Below are positions 24,655 to 32,747 of a DNA stretch of 64,000 nucleotides, one piece after another. Source of the DNA: Streptomyces sp. NBC_01476. GTDB taxonomy: Bacteria > Actinomycetota > Actinomycetes > Streptomycetales > Streptomycetaceae. Location: positions 8,015,001-8,079,000 of the forward strand of contig NZ_CP109446.1 in NCBI RefSeq assembly GCF_036227265.1, written 5' to 3'. The notes beneath the pieces were generated by a model. That model saw only the letters and a list, made by a program, of their open reading frames with translations, ran no database searches and was not told where the DNA came from. The translations under genes and the position numbers were made by a program. Positions within the stretch are counted from its first letter, which is position 1. Every line of letters begins with the position of its first letter.

Positions 24655-25701
24655 TCAGGCCGTCCTGACCGGATCCGTCGGGTTCCTGCGGCCGACGATG
24701 AGCGGGTCGGTCGTGGTGACCGGGAACTGCGGCAGCTCCCGCTCGGGCACGTCGAAGGTGGACGCCAGGACCTCGCGGGAGAACGCGGTCGCGGTGGCCC
24801 GGTATCCGACGTCACCGGGCGTCGGCTGGTCGAAGAAGATGAGGAAGTGGAACTCCTCGTCGCCGAGCACCTCGATGTGGTGCGGATAGGCGCGCGGGAC
24901 GAAGTAGACGTCGCCGGGGCCCAGTTCGTACTCGCTGAGGCTGACGTCAGGATCGAGGACGCGCATCCGGGCCCGGCCCTTGGCCACATATCCCATCTCC
25001 GCGGTCACGGGGTGCCAGTGCGGATCGCGCATCCCGCTCTCCTTGACGCGCAGCGAGTACATCGAGAGGTCGTCGAGGGCCGCCCAGAACTGCTTGCGCG
25101 CCAGACGGGCGGTGCCGTAGCTGAACGCGGTCGGCGCGTTCTGCGCCTCGATGTCGAACAGATGGGCATTGGGAAGCCGCTGCGTGGGATTGACCGACGC
25201 GGTGCCCTGCCGGGCCAGGATCTGGGAGGCATCCGGACGGGCGAATGCCTCGAACGCCGAGGAGGGCAGGTCGTAGGTGTTCCCCAGCACGGAATTGGTC
25301 ATGGCCGACAGACTGTCGCGCAGGGAGAAGTGCTGCGGGCGCTCACTGCGCAGGGCGATGATGATCTCCGTGTCGGTATCGGCGAGATTCTCGATGTGGT
25401 AAACCGAGCCGGACTCGACGTGGTACATCTGCCCCTTGGTGACGACGAACGACGAGAACTCGTTGCCGGTGCCGAGCATGGAAACCAGGACCTCGCCGCT
25501 GAGGACATAAGCGAGCTGGTTGGCGTTGACGTTCCACTGCGGTTCCCTGATCGCCCCGGGCGCCAGCACCACACGCTTGATGGACAGCCGGTTGAGGATC
25601 GGCAGTGCCTGGCCGTCGACGACCTGAATGCTGCCCAGATCGTTCTGGAAGGCGGGGGCGCTGCGGGTCAGGGAGACCCAGTGCGGCGATGGCGGGACCA
25701 T
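24655..25701 (-). CDS. Bicupin, oxalate decarboxylase-like
   Basis: 348 residues with two cupin barrels. The C-terminal cupin has the complete Mn site DPHWHPVTAEMGY (HxH and Glu) with the last His in YPHHIEVLG. In the N-terminal cupin the same place reads REPQWNVNANQLAY, so the two His are replaced by Gln and Asn and the Glu is lost; only YHIENL remains. Oxalate decarboxylase normally has two metal sites, so this protein has one active-type and one degenerate site. It may be a decarboxylase, an oxidase or another cupin enzyme. It is first in the operon with DUF1275 and Nramp. A short dyad lies in its promoter. Confidence 0.82.
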   Translation of the reverse strand: MVPPSPHWVSLTRSAPAFQNDLGSIQVVDGQALPILNRLSIKRVVLAPGAIREPQWNVNANQLAYVLSGEVLVSMLGTGNEFSSFVVTKGQMYHVESGSVYHIENLADTDTEIIIALRSERPQHFSLRDSLSAMTNSVLGNTYDLPSSAFEAFARPDASQILARQGTASVNPTQRLPNAHLFDIEAQNAPTAFSYGTARLARKQFWAALDDLSMYSLRVKESGMRDPHWHPVTAEMGYVAKGRARMRVLDPDVSLSEYELGPGDVYFVPRAYPHHIEVLGDEEFHFLIFFDQPTPGDVGYRATATAFSREVLASTFDVPERELPQFPVTTTDPLIVGRRNPTDPVRTA

Positions 25702-25718
25702 GGGACGCCCTTCCCGGA

Positions 25719-25733
25719 GTGAGTTTTGCTCAC
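25719..25733. promoter_or_regulatory. Short dyad GTGAG-ttttg-CTCAC upstream of the bicupin gene
   Basis: Exact five-base arms 25719-25723 and 25729-25733, eighteen bases upstream of the bicupin start. A possible operator. Confidence 0.35.
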
Positions 25734-25830
25734 ATATGCCACTCTTCGCGCGCCTTTACACGTGCCGCTCCGTTCGGGTGACCTCCCGGTGCGTCCGACC
25801 GCTCCTCGTTCGGGCGCCGGGCAGGCCGCG

Positions 25831-26970
25831 TCACGTCCGACCGCGCAGGGGGCGGAAGAAGTCCGTGAGGTCGGTGGCGAGGAGGCCGGGCTCTTCGTGG
25901 GGGGCGAAGTGGCCGCCGCGGGGCATGCGGGTGTAGCGGGTGACGTTGTAGGTGCGCTCCGCCCAGCTGCGCGGGGGCTGGACGAGGTCGGCGGGGAAGA
26001 CGGCGACGGCGGTGGGGACGTCCACCCGCTCCAGGCGGTGGGCGCGGCCCCTGTCGTACTCGTAATAGGGCCGGAACGACGTCGAGATGGTCCGGGTGAA
26101 CCAGTAGAGAGACGCCTGGGTCAGGAGGAAGTCGTCACTGAACCGGGCCGACAGGTCGCCGCCGCAGTCGCTCCACGCGCGGTACTTCTCGACGATCCAG
26201 GCGAGGAGCCCGGTCGGTGAGTCGGCCAGGCCGTAGCCGAGGGTCAGGGGCCGCGTCTGCTGCTGGTGCAGGTACGCGCCCTCGTCGGAGAACCAGGTGG
26301 CCAGGGAGTCGAGGTACGCCTGCTCCTGCGCGGTGACAGTGGCCGGGTCGTACCCGCTCGGGTTGGCGACCGACAGCAGATGGATGCCCACGAGGTCTTC
26401 GGGGTGCGCCGCCGCCAGCCGTGAGGTGATACCGGAGCCGAGGTCCCCGCCGTGGGCCGCGTAACGCTCGAAGCCGAGATGGCCCCGCAGCAGCCGGTGC
26501 CAGATCTCGTGGGTGGGCAGGCCGTCCAGCACGGGCCGCTGCGGCGAGAAGGCGAAGCCCGGCAGGGACGGGACGATGACCGTGAACGCGTCCTCGGGGG
26601 CGCCTCCGTACCGCGAGGGGGTGGCCAGCCGGCGGGCCAGGCCGACCAGTTCGAGGACCGAACTGGGCCAGCCGTTGGTCAGGACGACCGGCAGGGCGCC
26701 AGGGTGTTCGGCGTCGAAGCGCAGGTAGTGGACGGCTGTCCCGTCGATGTCCGCGAAGCGGGAGGGCAGGGCGTTGATCGCCGCCTCCTGCGCACGCCAG
26801 TCGTAACCGTCGGCCCAGTGGGCGACGAGCCGCCGCAGTTCGCCCTGCTCGGTGCCGGCGGCCCACCCCTCGGTGGGCCACGGCGTCGGCCAGCGGGTGT
26901 GCCGCAGCCGTGCGCGCAGCTCGTCGAGTTCGGTGTCGGTGACGGAGATCAGGGGCGGGCTGTCGGTCAT
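25831..26970 (-). CDS. Epoxide hydrolase (alpha/beta-hydrolase, EHN domain)
   Basis: A 379-residue enzyme with the N-terminal EHN cap (TDTELDELRARLRHTRWPTP then QAAINALPSRFADIDGTAVHYL) and an alpha/beta-hydrolase core. The oxyanion strand is LTNGWPSSVLE, the nucleophile Asp lies in AAHGGDLGSGITS, the lid tyrosines in SLYWFT and YYEYDRG, and the catalytic His in PRGGHFAPHEEP. This is a complete microsomal/juvenile-hormone-type epoxide hydrolase. The ATG at 26970 is preferred over 27009. It is transcribed leftward, 118 bases downstream of the TetR gene in the same direction, and may be its target. Confidence 0.9.
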   Translation of the reverse strand: MTDSPPLISVTDTELDELRARLRHTRWPTPWPTEGWAAGTEQGELRRLVAHWADGYDWRAQEAAINALPSRFADIDGTAVHYLRFDAEHPGALPVVLTNGWPSSVLELVGLARRLATPSRYGGAPEDAFTVIVPSLPGFAFSPQRPVLDGLPTHEIWHRLLRGHLGFERYAAHGGDLGSGITSRLAAAHPEDLVGIHLLSVANPSGYDPATVTAQEQAYLDSLATWFSDEGAYLHQQQTRPLTLGYGLADSPTGLLAWIVEKYRAWSDCGGDLSARFSDDFLLTQASLYWFTRTISTSFRPYYEYDRGRAHRLERVDVPTAVAVFPADLVQPPRSWAERTYNVTRYTRMPRGGHFAPHEEPGLLATDLTDFFRPLRGRT

Positions 26971-27088
26971 CGCGGGCTCCGTTGTGTGTAGCTGGGGGAT
27001 GGCCGGCACCGGCCGCCCGGCCGGTGGCCGCCCCGCTGCGGCCGGCGCTCCGGCCGCGGGTTCCGGCGGGCCGGCGACGGCCGGACCG

Positions 27089-27727
27089 TCATGCGAACGG
27101 CCCGGACACCGGACCGAGGGTGCGGTCGATCATCGCCCGCGTCCTGTCCCGGGGTTCCGGCACGGTGGAGAGCAGGGCGTGCAGGATCACGCCTTCGAGC
27201 AGGGCGTCCAGCCGGGCGGCGTTGTCCGGGTCGGTGAAGCGGGCGAGGACCGCCCGGCTGTCGGTGGTCCACTGCTGGGTGAGGGCGCGCAGTTCGGGGT
27301 CGCGCAGCGCCGCCAGATGGAGTTCGAAGCCCAGGACCGCGCTGCGGTGCCGTGCCGGACCTTCCTGGACCAGGTCGGTCAGCACCTCGACCAGTTCGTC
27401 GCGCGTCCGCACGGACGCGAACAGGTCCCTGAACGCCGTGGTCCGGATCTCGACGTACCGCGCGAACGCCTGCGCCTGAAGGCCGGTCAGGCTCGCGAAG
27501 TGGTACGTGACGGAGCCGAGCGGCACATCGGCCCGGGCGGCGATACGGCGATGGGTGGTGCCGGCCACGCCGTCCTCCGCCAGGACGTCGAGAGCGGCGT
27601 CGAGGATCCGTTCCTTGCGGTCGGGGTCCTTGCGGCGCGGGCGGCGGCCGTCCTTCCGGCCTCCGGCCGCGCCGCCGGTCGCGCCGTCTGGCCCGGAGGG
27701 GTTCGCAGGGGGTTCGGGACGCTGCAT
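27089..27727 (-). CDS. TetR-family transcriptional regulator
   Basis: 212 residues. A basic, disordered 30-residue leader precedes the helix-turn-helix (ILDAALDVLAEDGVAGTTHR, then ADVPLGSVTYHFASLTGLQA). The C-terminal domain resembles the TetR_C_31/PF17940-like type (GFELHLAALRDPELRALTQQ). The ATG at 27727 abuts a perfect GTGTAC-aaac-GTACAC operator, so it is surely autoregulated. The epoxide hydrolase directly downstream is the natural second target. Confidence 0.9.
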   Translation of the reverse strand: MQRPEPPANPSGPDGATGGAAGGRKDGRRPRRKDPDRKERILDAALDVLAEDGVAGTTHRRIAARADVPLGSVTYHFASLTGLQAQAFARYVEIRTTAFRDLFASVRTRDELVEVLTDLVQEGPARHRSAVLGFELHLAALRDPELRALTQQWTTDSRAVLARFTDPDNAARLDALLEGVILHALLSTVPEPRDRTRAMIDRTLGPVSGPFA

Positions 27728-27765
27728 GTGTACAAACGTACACCCGCTTAGGAACAGATGTACAC
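27728..27765. promoter_or_regulatory. TetR operator GTGTAC-aaac-GTACAC with an extra half-site
   Basis: The perfect six-base arms 27728-27733 and 27738-27743 start at the base next to the TetR ATG. A second TGTACAC lies at 27759-27765, 31 bases from the first. Confidence 0.65.
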
Positions 27766-27834
27766 ATGCGGCGGAGGCGACCCGGTGAGAAGCAGCCGGT
27801 GAGAAGCCGCCTGGTGAGAAGCAGGCCGCGCCGG

Positions 27835-28899
27835 TCAGGCCGACGGCACGGGGTGGTCGAAGGTCGACGCGTCGATGACGAAGCGGTAGCGGACATCGCC
27901 GCGCTCCAGCCGTTCCAGCGCTCCGCCGACCTGGCCGGCCGCGACCGTCTCGATGTCCGCACCGATGCCGTGCGCGGCACAGAAGTCGAGCATCTCCTGG
28001 CACTGGCGGACGCCGCCGTTCTTGGTGGAGGTGATGATGCGGCGGGCGGCGCCGAGCAGCGGCCCGTGGAAGCTGTCGGCCTCGGCGGTGACACCGGCGT
28101 TGACCATCACGCCGTCCAGCCGCAGGAGTCCGAGAAAGGCGTCGATGTCCAACCGCGCGGAGACCGTGTTGACGATCAGGTCGACGTCGTAGGCGAGGTC
28201 GCTGAAGGTGGCGGGGTCCGAGGTGCTGAGATAGGCGTCGGCGCCGAGCCGCAGCCCGTCCTCACGGTTGGTCAGGCTGCGGCTGAGAGCGGTGACACGG
28301 GCACCCATCGCGTGGGCGATCTTGACCGCGAGATGCCCCAGCCCGCCCATCCCGACGACGGCGACGGACCTGCCGGGGCCGGCTCCCCAGCGCCGCAGCG
28401 GCCCGTACACCGTGACGCCCGCGCAGAGCAGCGGGGCGGCGGTGTCCAGGGCGAGGCCGTCGGGGATGCGCAGCACGTAGTTCTCGTCGACGACGATCCG
28501 CCGGCTGTAGCCGCCGTAGGTGATCCGGCCCTCGTAGTCACGGGCGCTGTAGGTGATCACCTCACCCTTGCGGCAGTGCTGTTCCTCCCCGGCGAGGCAG
28601 TTCTCGCAGGTGCGGCAGGAGTCCACGTAGCAGCCGACGCCGACCCGGTCGCCGACGCGGTGCCGGGTGACGTCCGCACCGGTGGCGGCGACGGTCCCGG
28701 TGATCTCGTGACCCGGCACCATCGGGAAGATGCCTTCCATCCACCGGTTGTGCAGCAGCGCGATGTCGGTGTGGCAGATACCGGTGTACGCGATGTCGAT
28801 GACCACGTCGTGCGGGCCCGGGTCCCGGCGCTCGATGGTGGTGAACTCCAGCGGTGCGTCGGGTCCCGCGGCGGCCAGGGCGGGAACGGTGAACGGCAT
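27835..28899 (-). CDS. Zinc-dependent alcohol dehydrogenase (NADP cinnamyl/aldehyde reductase class)
   Basis: 354 residues. Catalytic zinc ligands lie in YTGICHTDIAL (Cys) and PMVPGHEITG (His-Glu). The structural zinc site has the four cysteines of CRTCENCLAGEEQHC. The cofactor loop is VAVVGMGGLGHLAVKIAHAM. The YahK/AdhA-like class reduces aldehydes to alcohols with NADPH. The ATG at 28899 has AGGAGAG six bases before it. It is divergent from the MmyB-type regulator gene, which probably controls it, as in many actinomycete pairs of this kind. Confidence 0.93.
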   Translation of the reverse strand: MPFTVPALAAAGPDAPLEFTTIERRDPGPHDVVIDIAYTGICHTDIALLHNRWMEGIFPMVPGHEITGTVAATGADVTRHRVGDRVGVGCYVDSCRTCENCLAGEEQHCRKGEVITYSARDYEGRITYGGYSRRIVVDENYVLRIPDGLALDTAAPLLCAGVTVYGPLRRWGAGPGRSVAVVGMGGLGHLAVKIAHAMGARVTALSRSLTNREDGLRLGADAYLSTSDPATFSDLAYDVDLIVNTVSARLDIDAFLGLLRLDGVMVNAGVTAEADSFHGPLLGAARRIITSTKNGGVRQCQEMLDFCAAHGIGADIETVAAGQVGGALERLERGDVRYRFVIDASTFDHPVPSA

Positions 28900-29108
28900 G
28901 AATGCTCTCCTGATATCGGTACGGGAATGCGTAAAGCGTGGATACCGGCCGGCGAATCCCGCCGCTGAATGGAACGTCGCCGGAATCCGCGGCCGGCGGC
29001 ATTTTCCATTCGATCACGGAGGACGGCCGGGAAAAAGCACTGAGCGTGATACGCGCAGGGTCACCCTCGCCGCCCCGCGCGAAAGCGGTCCGGAGCTATA
29101 AAGGAGGT

Positions 29109-29978
29109 ATGGCGGACGGCGAGAACACCCTGCGCGAGTTCCTGACCTCGCGCCGCGCGGCCCTCCACCCGGGCAGGACCGGGCTGCCGGTCCCGCACGG
29201 GCCGCGCCGGGTGCCGGGGCTGCGCCGGGAGGAGGTCGCGGCCCTGGCCGGGGTCAGTGCCGCCTACTACACCAAGCTGGAGCAGGGACGCATCGGGCGG
29301 ATATCGGACGAGGTCCTCTCCGCGGTCGAGAAGGCGCTCCAGCTCGACGAACTGGAACGGCTGCATTTCCGGGCACTGGTCAGGAACGCGGGCCACCGGC
29401 CCGCGCCGGTCAAGGACGTCACGGCCAGGGCCCGCCCGGAACTGGTCGCGATGATCGAGGCGCTCGATCCCGTCCCGGCGCTGATCCACGGACCGCGCCT
29501 GGACGTCCTCGCGGTCAACCGCACCGCCAAGCTGCTGATCGACGACTTCGACGCCCTGCCCGTGCGGGACCGCAACCTCGCGCGCTGGACGTTCCTCAAC
29601 CCGCGGGCCCGAACCGTCTATGCCGCGTGGGAGACCGTGGCGCCCCAGGTCGCCGCGGTGCTCCGCCACCTCACCGTCGACCGGCCGGCGGACCCCGTTC
29701 TGCACCAGCTGGTGGGGGAAATCGCCCTGGCTTCCCCCGAGTTCGTCCGCTACTGGGCCGAGTACCGGCTCTACGCGCACTCCCACGGCACCAAGCGGTT
29801 CTTCAACGAGACGGTCGGCGAACTGGCCCTGCACTACGAGATGCTGACCCTGCCGGGCGACACCGGGCAGCGTGCCGTCGTCTTCACCGCGGAGCGCGGA
29901 TCCCCCGCCGAGGAGAAGCTCCGCCTGCTGGCCGCCTGGAACGAGCCCAGCCCCTCACCCGCCGACCGGAGAGCCTGA
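29109..29978 (+). CDS. XRE-family regulator with MmyB-like ligand-binding domain
   Basis: 289 residues. An N-terminal helix-turn-helix (LRREEVAALAGVSAAYYTKL then EQGRIGRISDEVL) is followed by the C-terminal PAS-like MmyB domain (ALIHGPRLDVLAVNRTAKLL, LARWTFLNPRAR, FVRYWAEYRLY). The family binds fatty-acid-like ligands and regulates a divergent oxidoreductase gene, here the alcohol dehydrogenase. AAGGAGGT sits directly against the ATG (29109), an unusually short spacing, so initiation may be weak. Confidence 0.9.
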   Translation: MADGENTLREFLTSRRAALHPGRTGLPVPHGPRRVPGLRREEVAALAGVSAAYYTKLEQGRIGRISDEVLSAVEKALQLDELERLHFRALVRNAGHRPAPVKDVTARARPELVAMIEALDPVPALIHGPRLDVLAVNRTAKLLIDDFDALPVRDRNLARWTFLNPRARTVYAAWETVAPQVAAVLRHLTVDRPADPVLHQLVGEIALASPEFVRYWAEYRLYAHSHGTKRFFNETVGELALHYEMLTLPGDTGQRAVVFTAERGSPAEEKLRLLAAWNEPSPSPADRRA

Positions 29979-30016
29979 CCACCGCTGGGGAGGGGGGGCT
30001 TGACGCCGCTCGGAAG

Positions 30017-30035
30017 TAAGGCAAGGCTTGCCTAA
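30017..30035. promoter_or_regulatory. Iron box before the SznF-like gene
   Basis: TAAGGCAAGGCTTGCCTAA is a 19-base DtxR/DmdR/IdeR-type box with eight of nine arm positions symmetric, 78-96 bases upstream of the ATG at 30113. It marks the first operon of the metallophore cluster as iron-repressed. Confidence 0.8.
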
Positions 30036-30112
30036 GTTACTTGGGCGGCACGGTGAGACCCGTGTGCCGCCTTCGCACATCCGCCGCCCCGATTCTCTTC
30101 TGGAGGACCGTC

Positions 30113-31519
30113 ATGCCCCTGGAGTACTCGGAGACATTCGCTCGGCTCACCGCCGGAGACCCGAACGACGTCGTCAAGGCATTCGCGGCCAACCCGGCCT
30201 TCCGCGCCGCGGAATGGGAGGAGCTGACCACCGAGGACGACCCGTACCGCAGGCCGGTACGGCCGGACGACCTGGCCTGGCTCGACTACGGCAAGCCCAT
30301 GCCCGTGGCCAAGGCGCTCAAGCTCAGCGCCCTGCTGGGCCACCGCATGCTGCGCAACATCTACGACAGCGGACTGCTCTACCTGCCGCCGTCCCCCGGC
30401 CCGGCCGCCCAGGCCGACGCCGCCACCTTCTACAGCGAGAGCAACCGCGTGCTGGGCGCCATGGCGGCCCCCGTGCTGGAGCGCCACCTGTTCTCCCTGC
30501 TGGCCTCGGAGCGCAAGCCGCTGCCCGGGTACGCCCCCGAGCAGGTCGCGGCGGCGATCGCCGACTACCACCAGCAGCGGCTCGCCGAATCCGGACAGGC
30601 GTTCACCGCCGCGCTGTCCACCAAGGACCGCAAGGCGTCGGCGACCTTCGTCCTGCTCCAGTTCAGCTCCTACCTGCCCGCCTCCCGGCTGGCCGTCGGC
30701 CGGGCCGCGCTCGGCGAGTACGACATCGCCCACCCGGGCGCCCGCGTCGCGCTGCTGGACGACTACCGCACCTGGGCTGGTCTGAGCGGCCAGTACCGCG
30801 CGCTGATGGAGGGCGCCGGACTCAAGACCACCACCGGCGCCTACTGGCAGCTCTACCTCGGCACGTCGCTGGCCCGCGGCAACCACCTGCACTGGCTCTC
30901 CCGCGACCGCGAGAAGTACCCCGAGTTCCTGGGCGCGCTGCTGCACCACAGCATCGACCAGGCCGTCACGGCCGCCCGGTTCGCCGACGTCTTCGAGGAC
31001 GGACTCGGCGTGCGCCCGGCGCTCTTCGACCACCTCGGCGTCGCCCCCGGCCACCTCGTCGACCTGGTCGGCCGCTGGGTGGAGCCGCTGCTGGAGCTCT
31101 ACGGTCCGGAGGGTGTCGAGCGCTTCCACCACGGCTTCGCCGACGCCGTATGGCTGGCCGCGCTGTGGGACGAGGACCTGGCGCAGCAACTGGCCTGGGC
31201 CGACAGCATCCCCGAGCACCAGGACAAGGCAGCGCGGATCAACAAGTACATCGAGGACAACGGCATCACCGTGGACCTCGACACCTTCGTGGAGAGCAAC
31301 GAGGAGACCTCGACCACCCATGTGCACGACGAGCACCGGCTGGTGATGATCGAGCGCGGGGAGATGCACTTCTGGAACAACGTCACCCACAAGATAGATC
31401 TGCACGAGGGCGACAAGGTGCTCATCCCGGTCTCCCGGCTGCACGGCTCGACCGTGCTCTCCGGCGAGTGCACCTACCACCAGCCGATCATTCCCGAGGA
31501 CATGTACGCGCGGTTCTGA
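30113..31519 (+). CDS. SznF/GrbD-like N-N bond-forming protein: degenerate diiron domain plus intact cupin
   Basis: 468 residues, against about 471 for SznF, the N-nitrosating metalloenzyme of streptozotocin biosynthesis. The N-terminal dimerisation region matches recalled SznF features (NPAFRAAEW, DDPYRRPVRP, LDYGK, FYSESNRVLG). Residues ~115-370 form the heme-oxygenase-like fold. The C-terminal cupin keeps its iron histidines as H403, H405 (TTHVHDE) and H444 (SRLHGS), with the same 2- and 39-residue spacings as SznF H407/H409/H448. In the central domain, SznF ligands E189, H225, E281 and D315 have no equivalent here, while H311 and H318 correspond to H307 and H314. So diiron N-hydroxylation is probably lost and only the cupin step remains. 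The neighbouring YqcI/YcgG protein could supply the hydroxylation, as proposed for graminine in gramibactin. It follows an iron box. Confidence 0.82.
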   Translation: MPLEYSETFARLTAGDPNDVVKAFAANPAFRAAEWEELTTEDDPYRRPVRPDDLAWLDYGKPMPVAKALKLSALLGHRMLRNIYDSGLLYLPPSPGPAAQADAATFYSESNRVLGAMAAPVLERHLFSLLASERKPLPGYAPEQVAAAIADYHQQRLAESGQAFTAALSTKDRKASATFVLLQFSSYLPASRLAVGRAALGEYDIAHPGARVALLDDYRTWAGLSGQYRALMEGAGLKTTTGAYWQLYLGTSLARGNHLHWLSRDREKYPEFLGALLHHSIDQAVTAARFADVFEDGLGVRPALFDHLGVAPGHLVDLVGRWVEPLLELYGPEGVERFHHGFADAVWLAALWDEDLAQQLAWADSIPEHQDKAARINKYIEDNGITVDLDTFVESNEETSTTHVHDEHRLVMIERGEMHFWNNVTHKIDLHEGDKVLIPVSRLHGSTVLSGECTYHQPIIPEDMYARF

Positions 31520-31531
31520 CAGCGGCCCGCT

Positions 31532-31566
31532 CCGGGGCGCCGCCGGCCACCTGCCGGGCGCCCCGG
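31532..31566 (+). other. Intercistronic hairpin
   Basis: CCGGGGCGCC (31532-31541) pairs with GGCGCCCCGG (31557-31566) between the SznF-like gene and the next gene. It may stabilise the upstream mRNA or partly terminate. Confidence 0.4.
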
Positions 31567-31609
31567 CCCCTGCGCCGAGCTGCCCTCTTCCGGGACGGAG
31601 TCCAATTCA

Positions 31610-32704
31610 GTGCCTGTGTCCGACAACCGACCTCTCGCCGCGGCGCCGAACCCCCTGCCGCCGGGCCCTTCGACCGCCGGCGCGGTGGCGCAGAGCCCCG
31701 CGGCCGACGCCACCGCCGCCCAGACGCTGGCCGCCTGCACCATCGGCGCCACCCCGCCGTGGGGACCGGCGGCCGCGCGTGAGCTGGTGGAGACCCTGCT
31801 CGACACCGACCGGCCCTTCCCCTGCACCTTCGCGGTGGCCGCGGCCAAGAAGCAGTCGCTGCGGTTCGGATTCATCGACAGCCCGCACGACGACAGCACC
31901 TGGGGACCGCTGGCCGGCATCCTTCAGGACTACCTCGCCACCTACCGGCAACTGGGCAAGGACACCTCCCTGGTGGTCCTCTTCCGGCCCGAGGAGCAGC
32001 CGAGCACGCTCGACCACTACTTCCGCCGGTTCTGGTCGGTGCTGCAGTTCCTGCACGACGGCGACCCGGAGCCCTGGCCGGCCGGCAGCCCGCTGGACCC
32101 CGAGGAACTCTGGTGGGAGTTCAGCTTCGGCGGCACCGAGATCTTCGTCGTCTGCAACACCCCGGCCCACGTCACCCGGCACAGCCGCCACAACCGAGGC
32201 TTCATGATCACCTTCCAGCCGCGCTGGGTCTTCGAGGGACTGGAGCCCGACACTCCGCGCGGCGCCAAGGCCCGCCAGGTCATCCGCAACCGCATCCGCC
32301 GGTTCGACGGCATGGAACCCGCCGCCGAACTCGGCAACCACGGCGAGGAGGGCAACCGGGAGTGGCGCCAGTACTTCCTGCCGGACACCGCCGAGGGCAA
32401 GGTGCCCGGGTGCCCCTTCCTCGCCAGGCGCGACGCCCGCGAAGCGGTCACCGCGGTCCCGGACGGCGCCCGCGACGAGGCCGCGTCCGTCCCCGCCCCG
32501 GCCGGCACCGGCCCCGCCGACCAGCGCCGGTACACCGTGCTGGTCAACGACGACCGCCAGTACTCGCTGTGGCCGGCCGGCCTGCCGGTGCCCGGCCGCT
32601 GGCGCGGCACGGGCGTCCACGGCGGCCGGGACGCCTGCCTGGCCCATGTCGCCCGGGTCTGGACCGACATGCGCCCGGCGCGGTCCCTGGACCGGGCGGC
32701 GTGA
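31610..32704 (+). CDS. Fusion of YqcI/YcgG-family putative heme N-hydroxylase with an MbtH domain
   Basis: 364 residues. After a disordered leader, residues ~50-270 form a YqcI/YcgG domain (PFPCTFAVAAAKKQSLRFGF, the LVVLFRPEE segment, EIFVVCNTPAHVTRHSRH, FMITFQPR). Proteins of this family include heme-dependent arginine N-hydroxylases such as DcsA and GntA, by my recollection. An alanine/proline linker leads to a complete MbtH domain (~305-358): VNDDRQYSLWP, the Trp of RWRG, and CLAHVARVWTDMRP. MbtH proteins bind and activate NRPS adenylation domains and are normally stand-alone. The GTG at 31610 is preceded by GGACGGAG. The gene probably shares a transcript with the SznF-like gene; a strong terminator follows. 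Confidence 0.85.
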   Translation: MPVSDNRPLAAAPNPLPPGPSTAGAVAQSPAADATAAQTLAACTIGATPPWGPAAARELVETLLDTDRPFPCTFAVAAAKKQSLRFGFIDSPHDDSTWGPLAGILQDYLATYRQLGKDTSLVVLFRPEEQPSTLDHYFRRFWSVLQFLHDGDPEPWPAGSPLDPEELWWEFSFGGTEIFVVCNTPAHVTRHSRHNRGFMITFQPRWVFEGLEPDTPRGAKARQVIRNRIRRFDGMEPAAELGNHGEEGNREWRQYFLPDTAEGKVPGCPFLARRDAREAVTAVPDGARDEAASVPAPAGTGPADQRRYTVLVNDDRQYSLWPAGLPVPGRWRGTGVHGGRDACLAHVARVWTDMRPARSLDRAA

Positions 32705-32709
32705 CGGCC

Positions 32710-32746
32710 GGCGCGTACGGAACCGGCCGCCGGTTCCGTACGCGCC
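32710..32746. terminator. Bidirectional hairpin terminator
   Basis: Exact 17-base arms 32710-32726 and 32730-32746 with a three-base loop, between the convergent YcgG-MbtH and TetR genes. Confidence 0.85.
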
Positions 32747-32747
32747 G

